Origin: an uncultured Collinsella sp.
GTDB lineage: Bacteria > Actinomycetota > Coriobacteriia > Coriobacteriales > Coriobacteriaceae
Reading direction: 5' to 3'
DNA length: 18,672 bases
Assembly (NCBI GenBank): GCA_905209765.1
Contig: CAJLUE010000033.1
Location: 1 to 18,672 of the forward strand
Shown here: piece by piece, positions 1 through 7,172 of the stretch
How positions within the stretch are numbered: the first letter of the stretch is position 1
Layout of the letters: each line of letters starts with the position of its first letter
Position numbers and translations under genes: made by a program
The notes under the pieces: generated by a model
Seen by the model: only the letters and a program-made list of their open reading frames with translations
The model's database searches: none
Told to the model about the DNA's origin: nothing

Positions 1-35
1 CCGCCGCCCGGCACGACATACCTGGAGGTCAATAT

Positions 36-2219
36 ATGGGTCCTCGCCAACGACAGGGACGCAGTCGTTCCAAGACGTATGCCCTGCCCATGATCCTGCT
101 CTCGTTCTTGGGCTTTTTGCTCATCGCGGGCGTAGCGTTTGGCATCGGCATGATCGGCAACGTCAACCGTTGGCTGTCCGATCTGCCCGACTATACCGAC
201 GCCAACGCCTATCTGGTGAGTGAACCCACCGAGATCGTCGATTGCAACGGCAACAAGATCGCGAGCTTCTACACGCAAAACCGCAAGTCCGTCACCAAGG
301 ACCAGGTCTCTCCGTACGTGCTGCAGGGCACCGTCGACGTTGAGGACGAGCGCTTCTACGAGCACGGCGGTATCGACCTGTGGGGCATCGCGCGTGCCGC
401 CGTGGCAACCGTCTCCGGTGGCCACGAGGGCGCATCGACCATCACCCAGCAGCTGGTACGCAACACCATCCTGCAGGAGGAGCAGTTCGATTCGACCATC
501 GAGCGTAAGGTGCGCGAGGCCTATATCGCCATCAAGATGGAGGAGATGTACTCCAAGGACGAGATCCTCATGATGTACCTCAACACCATCTATTACGGCC
601 ACGGCGCCTACGGCATCGAGGCCGCCGCCGAGACCTATCTGTCCAAGAGCGCCGCCGACCTCACCCTGAGCGAGGCCGCGCTGCTCATCGGCCTTCCCAA
701 CTCGCCTTCGCAGTACGACCCCACGGTCAATCCCGATCTGGCACTGTCTCGCCGCAACAAGGTTCTCGACAACATGCTGCGCCTGGGCCACATCACCCAG
801 GAGGAGCACGATGCCGCCCAGGCAGAGCCCATCACCCTTAACGTGACCGAGATTTCGGGCAGCGGTGTCGACGTGTATTCGCAGCCCTACTTTGTCGCCT
901 ATGTTAAACAGCTGCTGGAGCAGGAGTTCTCCACCGACGTGCTGTTTAAGGGCGGCCTGACCGTCAAGACCACCATCGACCCCACGATGCAGCAGACTGC
1001 CGAGGAGGCCGTGCGTGCCCAGCTCGACACGCTTTCGCTCGACGGCCTGGACATGGGCATGGTCGTTGTCGACCCCAAGACCGGCTATATCAAGTGCATG
1101 GTGGGTGGTTACGACTACAACGCCGACGAGAGCCACGTCAACCACGCCACGGCCAAGCGTCCCGTGGGCTCCACGTTTAAGGCCTTTACGCTGGCAACTG
1201 CCATCCAAAACGGCATGAACCCCAACGTCACCCTCAACTGCAACTCGCCGCTTACGGTAAAGGGCACCACAACCAAGGTGCAAAACTACGCCAACACGAG
1301 CTATGGCTACATCTCGCTCAAGCAGGCAACGGCTGTATCGTCCAACACCGCGTATATCCAGGTGGCAGACGCCATCGGCAACGACAAGATCCTCTCGCTC
1401 GTCAAAAAGCTTGGCATCGACACCTCCAACGGAAATATCGAGGACGTCCCCGTCATGACGCTCGGCCCTGGTTCGATTTCGCCGCTCGAAATGGCCTCTG
1501 CCTACGGCACGTTTGCCAACGGCGGTTACTATCGTCAGCCGATTGCCATTACCGAGATCGATTCGCGCACCGGCTCGGTACTCTACCAGCACACCGACAA
1601 CCCCAAGCAGGTGCTCTCTGCGGGCGAGGCCGCAGCGGTGACCGATGTCCTGACCGGCGTTATGCAGGGCAGCGGAACGGGCGTCGACGGTGCCCTGAGT
1701 GTCAAACAGCCCTATGCGGGCAAGACCGGCACCACCGATGACAACACCAACCTGTGGTTCTGCGGCTATACCCCGCAGCTGGCGTGCGCGCTGTGGACCG
1801 GCTATTCCGCAGGCGAAATCCCCATCCAAAAGTACGGGGCCGATCTGTTTGGCTCGCAGACCAACCTACCCGTCTTTAAAAAGTTTATGGACACTGTCTT
1901 GGCCGGCACCGAGCGCGAGGAGTTCCCGACCGGAACGGCCCCCACGTACAAGAACAACAACGTCTGGAAGTTCTACGGCACCAGCAACACCAAGAAGTCG
2001 TATAGCGACACCGAGGACAAAGACGAGGAAGAGACCACGACTACGACAACCACGACTACAACCACGACCACCGAGACCACGGGCGGCAGCACCACGGGTG
2101 GCACCGGAACGACCGGCGGCTCGACCGGCGGCGACGGTAGCGGTGGCGAAGGCGGCGGCGAGGGCGGTTCCCCCACTCCAACGCCTACGCCCACGCCCGA
2201 TCCCTCTACAGGTCAGTAG
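36..2219 (+). CDS. Class A penicillin-binding protein (bifunctional transglycosylase/transpeptidase, PBP1A type)
   Basis: Membrane-anchored peptidoglycan synthase that polymerises lipid II glycan chains and cross-links stem peptides outside the membrane. The ATG follows GGAGG with a 7-nt spacer. A short basic N-terminus is followed by one transmembrane segment (about residues 18-42). The GT51 transglycosylase domain shows EDERFYEH (103-110, with the catalytic Glu of the EDxxFxxH motif), GASTITQQL (132-140), and the RKVREAYIAIKMEE and YLSKSAADLTLSEAALL blocks (about 157-217). The transpeptidase domain has the active-site STFK (Ser379, Lys382), SSN (435-437) and KTG (563-565). All catalytic motifs are intact. 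The last ~70 residues are low complexity: an acidic stretch, 13 consecutive Thr, Gly-rich spacers, then Thr-Pro repeats. This is presumably a flexible extracellular tail. It ends just before a strong terminator and converges on argR. Only 35 bases precede it, so an upstream operon partner cannot be judged. Family call is certain; the exact paralogue name is not. Confidence 0.97.
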   Translation: MGPRQRQGRSRSKTYALPMILLSFLGFLLIAGVAFGIGMIGNVNRWLSDLPDYTDANAYLVSEPTEIVDCNGNKIASFYTQNRKSVTKDQVSPYVLQGTVDVEDERFYEHGGIDLWGIARAAVATVSGGHEGASTITQQLVRNTILQEEQFDSTIERKVREAYIAIKMEEMYSKDEILMMYLNTIYYGHGAYGIEAAAETYLSKSAADLTLSEAALLIGLPNSPSQYDPTVNPDLALSRRNKVLDNMLRLGHITQEEHDAAQAEPITLNVTEISGSGVDVYSQPYFVAYVKQLLEQEFSTDVLFKGGLTVKTTIDPTMQQTAEEAVRAQLDTLSLDGLDMGMVVVDPKTGYIKCMVGGYDYNADESHVNHATAKRPVGSTFKAFTLATAIQNGMNPNVTLNCNSPLTVKGTTTKVQNYANTSYGYISLKQATAVSSNTAYIQVADAIGNDKILSLVKKLGIDTSNGNIEDVPVMTLGPGSISPLEMASAYGTFANGGYYRQPIAITEIDSRTGSVLYQHTDNPKQVLSAGEAAAVTDVLTGVMQGSGTGVDGALSVKQPYAGKTGTTDDNTNLWFCGYTPQLACALWTGYSAGEIPIQKYGADLFGSQTNLPVFKKFMDTVLAGTEREEFPTGTAPTYKNNNVWKFYGTSNTKKSYSDTEDKDEEETTTTTTTTTTTTTETTGGSTTGGTGTTGGSTGGDGSGGEGGGEGGSPTPTPTPTPDPSTGQ

Positions 2220-2240
2220 GCACCCAGCCATAGCCAATCA

Positions 2241-2282
2241 AAGGCGCCCGAGTAGATCAAATGCTGCTCGGGCGCCTTTTTG
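2241..2282 (+). terminator. Rho-independent terminator of the PBP gene
   Basis: Stem arms 2241-2255 and 2264-2278 form 15 base pairs with one G-T wobble. The loop is 8 nt and the run of T (2277-2281) follows. It begins 21 bases after the stop codon. The GC-rich core is GGCGCCCGAG/CTCGGGCGCC. Confidence 0.95.
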
Positions 2283-2323
2283 TCACGAGAAACCTCGCAC
2301 GCGCCTCAACACGATACGGCAAT

Positions 2324-2353
2324 AAAAAAGGGCGCCGACCATCGTCGACGCCC
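2324..2353 (-). terminator. Rho-independent terminator of argR
   Basis: On the minus strand GGGCGTCGAC (2353-2344) pairs with GTCGGCGCCC (2339-2330), 10 bp with one G-T wobble and a 4-nt loop. Six T residues follow (2329-2324). It faces the PBP terminator; the two convergent genes share a 176-bp gap that holds only these two terminators. Confidence 0.93.
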
Positions 2354-2395
2354 CCTTACAAGGCTCTGTAGCCGCCTGCACGACGCGGTTCTCGC

Positions 2396-2833
2396 CTACT
2401 TACGAGAGTTACTCAGCTTGTTGATGAGGGCCTCCAGGCGCTCGCCGTCCTCGGCGGTCTGGGCGATAACCAAGATGGTGTCGTTACCGGCGAGCGAACC
2501 GAGCACGTCGGGAAGCTCGGCGGCATCAACGGCGGCGGCAATACCCGAAGCGGTACCGGGCTGAGCCTTGATCATAACCAGGTTGTCGGTGCGCAGAACG
2601 CCCGTTACCAGCTCCGAAACCATGCGCTGCAGGTGCAAGTCCTCGGCTAGGACGTAAATACCCTCGGGAAGCTTACGAAGCCCCATATCCGCGATATCGC
2701 GCGAAACCGTCGCCTGCGTGCAATCGAAACCCATGGCACGCAGCTCGTCCACCAGCACGCGCTGCGTGCGAACATCCTTGTTGCGCACGATATCTCTGAT
2801 GGCATCCTGGCGCCCATTGCGTTTTTTAGCCAT
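2396..2833 (-). CDS. argR: Arginine repressor ArgR
   Basis: Arginine-responsive hexameric repressor/activator (ArgR/AhrC family), about 145 residues from the chosen ATG at 2833. That ATG has GGAGTGAGG six bases upstream and begins MAKKRNGRQ; an upstream in-frame start would add 12 residues with no family similarity. The N-terminal winged helix carries the family signature QATVSRDI. The C-terminal effector and oligomerisation domain has PGTASGIAAAVDAAELPDVLGSLAGND. In most family members the end of this block reads GDDT, where the acidic pair contacts arginine; here it reads GNDT, so one of the pair is Asn. No arginine biosynthesis gene lies in the window, so its regulon is not visible. It is flanked by its own terminator and a palindromic upstream region, which suggests a single-gene unit. 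Family assignment is firm; arginine affinity is open. Confidence 0.95.
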   Translation of the reverse strand: MAKKRNGRQDAIRDIVRNKDVRTQRVLVDELRAMGFDCTQATVSRDIADMGLRKLPEGIYVLAEDLHLQRMVSELVTGVLRTDNLVMIKAQPGTASGIAAAVDAAELPDVLGSLAGNDTILVIAQTAEDGERLEALINKLSNSRK

Positions 2834-2882
2834 ACAAAACCTCACTCCATAGATGGCGGAGACAATCAATTAGTGATTGAAT

Positions 2883-2912
2883 AGTTTAGCGCTATTTAAG
2901 GGTATTTGTGAA
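2883..2912 (-). promoter_or_regulatory. Candidate argR promoter with two TGAATA half-boxes
   Basis: On the minus strand TTCACA (2912-2907), an 18-bp spacer and TAAACT (2888-2883) form a plausible sigma-70-type promoter about 43 nt before the argR start codon. The plus strand has TGAATA at 2878-2883 (near the predicted start site) and again at 2909-2914 (over the -35), 31 bp apart. TGAAT is the half-site of the ARG box consensus, but no full 18-bp palindrome is present. Autoregulation is therefore only suggested. CAATCA(2863-2868)/TGATTG(2874-2879) is a further short inverted repeat in the leader. Confidence 0.4.
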
Positions 2913-2923
2913 TAAGAACGGAT

Positions 2924-2955
2924 TTCGAAACAATTCCATGCAAGATTGTTTCGAA
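2924..2955. promoter_or_regulatory. Perfect 11-bp inverted repeat between the glycosyltransferase and argR
   Basis: TTCGAAACAAT at 2924-2934 is matched by ATTGTTTCGAA at 2945-2955 with a 10-bp gap. It begins about 12 bp upstream of the candidate argR -35 and lies 11 bp after the glycosyltransferase stop codon. Neither strand has a T-run after the stem, so a rho-independent terminator is unlikely; a protein-binding operator is more plausible. I cannot name the regulator. Confidence 0.5.
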
Positions 2956-2965
2956 CATAGCCGTC

Positions 2966-4006
2966 TTAGGCAGTTTTGACGCCCGTCCGGTTAAAAAAAG
3001 CGGCCAGGTGCGTATACATCACGCAACGCGCAGGCTTGGCACTGGCAATCGGTCCAAACAACAGGCCGAGCCCACGATGGTTATCCTTGAGTGCCGCGGC
3101 CATCTGACGAGTTCGAGATGCTTCGAGCATATCACGCATTCGAGCGGAACGCTCGATTGAAGAAACCCCATGCGGGCTCAAGCACAAATTTTCGATGCAG
3201 GCGACCAGCCCGGCGAAGTAAAACATATGGCTCGCAACCTTTAGCTGCGTGTCACCGCCCGCCTCTGCAAGCGAATCAGTAAGCTCGTCGAGCGCCCGGG
3301 CGTCATCGGTAAGCTTGGCAAACAATGTGGGGTCAAAAGCATCTGTAAGCCGTGGCACCACCGCATGGAAACAGGCGTCACCGCACCCGGATATGCGTTG
3401 CGCCTGCGAAAGGGCGCATGTCATAAACCCAATCGAGCGAAGCGCACGGTCGCGCGACAAACACGTCTCGAACAACGAGCGGCTGTACATCACACCGGAA
3501 GTCTGGGCAATCAGGCCGCCGGAAATCATCTGAGGCAGACCAGCCGCCAAAGAAGCACGGTCATCGATCGCAAGAGAGGTGGCATCCAGTACGCGCGAAT
3601 GGCGCTCACGATGAGCGTCATAGCGGTCGAGCGATGCTGTGGGAATCACCATGTCTGCCGCAGCATCGCACGCAACATCGACCATCTTGGAAAGGGACTG
3701 TGGGGCAAACCACTCGTCGGCATTCATGGCAACAATCCGCGATCCACGCGAGGCGGCAAAACCGGCCTTGAGACATGCTCCGCGCGCCGAATCCTCGACG
3801 TCAATCAAATCGATGTGAATATCCCTGCCTGCGGCAACTTCGAGCGAATGGCGCACGCCCGGCGCAACGTCGCGACAAACCACGACAATTTGCAGGTCAT
3901 AGAGGTCTTGGTTCTGGACGCTCTCGAGCGCGCGCATCGCATAGCTGGGCGAACCCTCAACAATAAGGATCACCGAAAGTCGCGGATGCGAACCACGTCG
4001 AACCAA
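2966..4006 (-). CDS. Glycosyltransferase family 2 protein
   Basis: Predicted GT-A fold glycosyltransferase of 346 residues. The N-terminus RLSVILIVEGSPSYAMRALES matches the GT2 start (first beta strand, then the nucleotide-sugar loop). The next conserved elements are SVQNQDLYDLQIVVVCRD and a metal-binding region NADEW (residues 95-99), where GT2 enzymes usually have DxD or DD followed by W. The first acid is replaced by Asn here. The C-terminal half (about 150-346) has no motif I recognise, and no transmembrane helix is evident. The start is TTG at 4006, with AGAGGA eight bases upstream. The next gene upstream is truA, 161 bp away, and argR lies downstream; no other glycan gene is adjacent, so acceptor and product are unknown. 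A surface polysaccharide or glycoprotein role is a guess. Confidence 0.8.
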   Translation of the reverse strand: MVRRGSHPRLSVILIVEGSPSYAMRALESVQNQDLYDLQIVVVCRDVAPGVRHSLEVAAGRDIHIDLIDVEDSARGACLKAGFAASRGSRIVAMNADEWFAPQSLSKMVDVACDAAADMVIPTASLDRYDAHRERHSRVLDATSLAIDDRASLAAGLPQMISGGLIAQTSGVMYSRSLFETCLSRDRALRSIGFMTCALSQAQRISGCGDACFHAVVPRLTDAFDPTLFAKLTDDARALDELTDSLAEAGGDTQLKVASHMFYFAGLVACIENLCLSPHGVSSIERSARMRDMLEASRTRQMAAALKDNHRGLGLLFGPIASAKPARCVMYTHLAAFFNRTGVKTA

Positions 4007-4061
4007 GTTTTCCGTCCTCTCGACAGCGCCAAATCAAACCGTCGTTCATGGTACACCCGGG

Positions 4062-4115
4062 CTATAAAAGCAACGAGCCGCCTAACATGTTGCACGCCAA
4101 GAACAGATGTTGCAC
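4062..4115 (-). promoter_or_regulatory. Putative promoter region of the glycosyltransferase with two direct repeats
   Basis: On the minus strand TTATAG (4067-4062) resembles a -10 box. The 9-mer GTGCAACAT occurs at 4095-4087, where the -35 should lie, and again at 4115-4107. The copies are exactly 20 bp apart, about two helical turns. TGCAC(4111-4115)/GTGCA(4118-4122) adds a small palindrome. No good -35 is seen, which fits activator-dependent transcription. All of this is inference from spacing. Confidence 0.35.
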
Positions 4116-4167
4116 ACGTGCAGCTCACACATAGTATGTACCAGGCACGGACGCGCCGAGCACTGCC

Positions 4168-4992
4168 CTAGTCGAGCACAACGAGCTCGGCTGGATCGTA
4201 ATCGACGCCCATAAACGTAAGGCCGCAGGCAGGCGCCGTGGGACCCGCAGCGGTACGGTCGCAGGCATCTATGACCTCGCGCATCCACTGGGGATCGCGG
4301 CGATGCATGCCGATCTCCACGAGCGTGCCCACAATAGTGCGCACCATCGAATGTAAAAATGCGTTGCCCTCGATGGTAAACGTCAGGATATCCTCGCCAA
4401 AAGCGACCTCATGGCCAAACTCGGCACGCATCACGCAGCGGTGCGTGGGCTTGCCCACGGCAGAGGCGACCTTACAAAAGCTCTTAAAGTCCTGCTCGCC
4501 CAAGAGCGCAGGGCACGCGGCAGCCATGGCATCGACATCCAAGGGGTAGCGATGCCACCACACCGCACCGCGCGAGAGCACGGGGCGCGCGTCGCGATCA
4601 GCAATACGGTACGTATACGTACGGGAACGCGCATCAAAGCGTGCAGAAAAGCCCTTACGGGCCTTGTAGACCTCGTTTATGGCGATATCTTTGGGCAGCA
4701 GCGCATCCATAGCCCTCAGCCATCTACGGCGCGTCAGAGCCAGCTCAGCGTCCGTTACGGGCACGCTAATGTACTGAGCCACCGCATGCACGCCAGCATC
4801 GGTACGCCCCGCACACGTCAGATCGATCGGGCGGCGCAGCAGCGTCTCGATAGCGCGGCACAACTCGCCCGCGACGGTCGTCTGGCCCGGCTGCTCGGCA
4901 AATCCGCTGTAGGACGAACCATCGTAGGCAACACGGAATACGAGCGTGGCATCGAGCTCTGGAATCGAATTGAAATCAGACGGCGCGGTCAT
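4168..4992 (-). CDS. truA: tRNA pseudouridine(38-40) synthase TruA
   Basis: Converts uridines 38-40 of the tRNA anticodon arm to pseudouridine in the cytoplasm. The protein is 274 residues from the ATG at 4992, chosen because GGGAG lies five bases upstream; a TTG five codons earlier has no better ribosome site. It shows the N-terminal strand VFRVAYDGSSYSGFAEQPGQ-type core (residues 18-37) and the catalytic motif AGRTDAGVHA (61-70, Asp65 being the nucleophile). Downstream are FSARFDARSRTYTYRI and GNAFLHSMVRTIVGTLVEIG, all typical of TruA. In many bacteria truA ends the alpha ribosomal operon, as here. It lies immediately after a strong terminator, with only 35 nt between the T-run and the ATG, so it must depend on read-through or on a promoter inside rplQ. 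Confidence 0.97.
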   Translation of the reverse strand: MTAPSDFNSIPELDATLVFRVAYDGSSYSGFAEQPGQTTVAGELCRAIETLLRRPIDLTCAGRTDAGVHAVAQYISVPVTDAELALTRRRWLRAMDALLPKDIAINEVYKARKGFSARFDARSRTYTYRIADRDARPVLSRGAVWWHRYPLDVDAMAAACPALLGEQDFKSFCKVASAVGKPTHRCVMRAEFGHEVAFGEDILTFTIEGNAFLHSMVRTIVGTLVEIGMHRRDPQWMREVIDACDRTAAGPTAPACGLTFMGVDYDPAELVVLD

Positions 4993-5027
4993 GGGCGCTC
5001 CCAACAAACAGGCAATGGCATCTCGAC

Positions 5028-5058
5028 AAAAAAAGAGGGGTACGCGAACGTACCCCTC
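5028..5058 (-). terminator. Rho-independent terminator at the end of the ribosomal protein operon
   Basis: On the minus strand GAGGGGTACG (5058-5049), TTCG loop, CGTACCCCTC (5044-5035) is a perfect 10-bp stem closed by a UUCG tetraloop. Seven T (5034-5028) follow. It sits 26 bases after the rplQ stop codon, before truA. Confidence 0.97.
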
Positions 5059-5084
5059 GAATATAGCCTATGCAGACGGATTGT

Positions 5085-5552
5085 CTACTCAGCGGTCTCC
5101 TCAGCAGGAGCCTCCTCAGCAGCCTCGACCTTCTTGGGAGCAGCGGCCTTCTTGGGGGCCGGAGCAACCTTCTTGGCCTTAGGCGTGCAAGGCTCGGTGA
5201 CGAGCTCCATGATAACGATGGGAGCGTTGTCGCCCTTACGGTTACCGAGCTTCATGATGCGGGTGTAACCGCCGTTGCGGTCCTGCCACATGCCCTGGGC
5301 AGCCTTGTCGAAGATCTCGGCAACGAGCTGCTTATCGCCGAGCTTGGCGATGGCCAGACGACGAGAGTGCAGGTCGCCCTTCTTGGCCCAGGTGATGATC
5401 GGATCGACGACCGAACGCAGCGCCTTAGCGCGGGTCTCGGTGGTCTTGATGCGGTCGTTCTCGAAGAGGGCCTTGGCCAGGCTCTTCTTCATGGCCTTGG
5501 TGTGGCTCGCATCGGTGCCGAGCTTCAGGCCCTTCTTAACGTTGTGACGCAT
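5085..5552 (-). CDS. rplQ: 50S ribosomal protein L17
   Basis: Large-subunit protein near the peptide exit tunnel. The N-terminus MRHNVKKGLKLG, the block HTKAMKKSLAKALFENDRIKTT (about 17-38) and the C-terminal NGGYTRIMKLGNRKGDNAPIVIMEL are canonical. At 155 residues it is longer than the ~115-127 of many bacteria. The extra ~35 residues form an Ala/Lys/Pro/Glu-rich tail (KAKKVAPAPKKAAAPKK and an acidic end), a feature common in actinobacterial L17 proteins. It follows rpoA by 30 bases and is the last gene before the operon terminator. Confidence 0.98.
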   Translation of the reverse strand: MRHNVKKGLKLGTDASHTKAMKKSLAKALFENDRIKTTETRAKALRSVVDPIITWAKKGDLHSRRLAIAKLGDKQLVAEIFDKAAQGMWQDRNGGYTRIMKLGNRKGDNAPIVIMELVTEPCTPKAKKVAPAPKKAAAPKKVEAAEEAPAEETAE

Positions 5553-5582
5553 GGTCTAGTTTCTCCTCAAATATGCGAAGCA

Positions 5583-6524
5583 TTAAGCCTTCAGGCTCAG
5601 GCCCATGGACTCAAGCTTGTCCTTCACTTCCTCGATCGACTTAACACCGAAGTTACGGATGTTGAGCAGATCGTTCTCCGAGAACTCAACGAGCTGACGG
5701 ACCGAGTGAATGCTGGCGCGCTTAAGGCAGTTGTAGGAACGGACGGAAAGGTCCAGATCCTCGATCTGCTTGTCCAGCTCGGCGTTGTCGTTGGTGACCT
5801 CGGGAGCGAAGATCGAAGCCTCCTCCTCGACCTCGGGGGTCTCGGCAAGGTTCATAAAGGCAGCCATATGCTGGTTGATGATATTGGCAGCCTGGACCAC
5901 GGCGTCGCGCGGGGCGATGGAGCCGTTGGTCTCGATCTCGAGGACAAGGCGGTCGTAGTCGGTGTGCTGACCGACACGGCAAGCCTCAACGAGCTTGGCG
6001 CAACGGGACACCGGCGAGTACAGCGAGTCGACGTGGATCACACCGATGGGATCGTTGTCGCGCTTGTTAGCCTCGCCAGAGACATAGCCGCGGCCATAGC
6101 CGATGCGCATGCTCATGGTGAGATGGCCACCCTCGGTGAGCGTAGCGATGTGCTGCTCGGGGTTGACCAGCTCAAACTCGGACGGAATAAAGAAGTCCGC
6201 ACCGGTGACCTCGCAGGGGCCGTCAACCGAAATGGTGGCGGTCGCCTCGTCGGTCGTGCCGAGAGCCCTGAAGACAAGACCCTTGACATTCAGGACGATG
6301 TCGGTGACATCCTCGACCATGTTAGGGATGGTCATGAACTCGTGCTGCGCGCCATCCATCTGAATAGCCTCGACGGCGGCACCCTCGAGCGAGGACAGAA
6401 GAACGCGACGAAGGGAGTTACCCAGCGTATCGCCGTAGCCACGCTCGAGCGGCTCGACGGAGACACGAGCAGACGTCTCGTTAATCTCTTCGACCTGAAC
6501 CTGAGGCCTAATGAATTCTGACAT
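5583..6524 (-). CDS. rpoA: DNA-directed RNA polymerase alpha subunit
   Basis: Scaffold subunit for RNA polymerase assembly and contact point for activators and UP elements. It has 313 residues. The N-terminal dimerisation domain includes GYGDTLGNSLRRVLLSSLEGAAV (about 29-51), and the C-terminal helix-hairpin-helix domain (about 250-313) contains LSVRSYNCLKRASIHSV and NIRNFGVKSIEEVK. Start ATG at 6524 has GGAGG six bases upstream. It lies between rpsD and rplQ as in most bacterial alpha operons. Confidence 0.99.
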   Translation of the reverse strand: MSEFIRPQVQVEEINETSARVSVEPLERGYGDTLGNSLRRVLLSSLEGAAVEAIQMDGAQHEFMTIPNMVEDVTDIVLNVKGLVFRALGTTDEATATISVDGPCEVTGADFFIPSEFELVNPEQHIATLTEGGHLTMSMRIGYGRGYVSGEANKRDNDPIGVIHVDSLYSPVSRCAKLVEACRVGQHTDYDRLVLEIETNGSIAPRDAVVQAANIINQHMAAFMNLAETPEVEEEASIFAPEVTNDNAELDKQIEDLDLSVRSYNCLKRASIHSVRQLVEFSENDLLNIRNFGVKSIEEVKDKLESMGLSLKA

Positions 6525-6556
6525 GTATTACCTCCAGCCTCAGCAGCCCGGATGGA

Positions 6557-7153
6557 CTACTTAGAGTAGAGCTCGACGATGAGCTGCTCGTTGATATCAC
6601 CGCTGATCTGCTCACGCGTCGGCAGAGCGAGCACGTTACCAGACAGCTTCTCGATATCGACCTCGAGCCAGCCAGGGACCTCGAAACGCTCGGAGGAAAT
6701 CAGGGCCTCCTTGATGGGGAGGAGGTCACGGAACTTCTCGCCGACAGCGACGACGTCGCCGGCCTTGACGCGGTAGGACGGAATGTCCACGCGCTTGCCG
6801 TTCACGGTGAAGTGACCGTGACGGACGGACTGACGAGCCTCTTTGCGGGTGCGGGCGAAGCCAAGACGGAAGACGACGTTGTCGAGGCGAGACTCAAGGA
6901 TGATCATGAGGTTCTCACCGGTGACGCCGTTCATCTTGCGGGCCTTGTTGAAGTAGCCGTGGAACTGCTTCTCCAGAACGCCATAGATGAACTTGACCTT
7001 CTGCTTCTCGCGCAGCTGCATGCCGTACTCAGATTCCTTGCGACGGCGCTTGGGCTGACGGATAGATTCCTTCTTGCTGCTGTAACCGAGCTCAGCGGGA
7101 TCGATCCCGAGCTGACGGCAGCGCTTAAGAACAGGAGTCCTGTCGATTGCCAT
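6557..7153 (-). CDS. rpsD: 30S ribosomal protein S4
   Basis: Primary 16S rRNA-binding protein that starts 5' domain assembly. In some bacteria it also represses the alpha operon. The N-terminal region is the zinc-free form: only one Cys (CRQLGIDP) instead of the four-Cys finger of C+ S4. The conserved core YGMQLREKQKVKFIYGVLE and the S4 RNA-binding domain (SRLDNVVFRLGFARTRKEARQ, then HGHFTVNGKRVDIPSYRV) are intact, and the protein ends in the family-typical LIVELYSK. It has 198 residues, and AAAGGA lies 10 nt before the ATG. Confidence 0.98.
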   Translation of the reverse strand: MAIDRTPVLKRCRQLGIDPAELGYSSKKESIRQPKRRRKESEYGMQLREKQKVKFIYGVLEKQFHGYFNKARKMNGVTGENLMIILESRLDNVVFRLGFARTRKEARQSVRHGHFTVNGKRVDIPSYRVKAGDVVAVGEKFRDLLPIKEALISSERFEVPGWLEVDIEKLSGNVLALPTREQISGDINEQLIVELYSK

Positions 7154-7172
7154 ATTGATACGATCCTTTCAG

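Noticed and set aside
2924..2955. Inverted repeat as a LexA site
   Set aside because: It contains TTCGAA but the spacing and arm order do not fit the actinobacterial TCGAAC-N4-GTTCGA consensus.
3365..4171. Plus-strand open frame of 268 codons opposite the glycosyltransferase
   Set aside because: The minus-strand frame has clear GT2 motifs and a ribosome site; the plus frame has none.
5070..6521. Plus-strand open frame of 483 codons opposite rplQ and rpoA
   Set aside because: It is the antisense of two certain genes; the composition (Asp/Leu/Val/Gly rich) is what reversed GC-rich codons give, and it has no recognisable domain.
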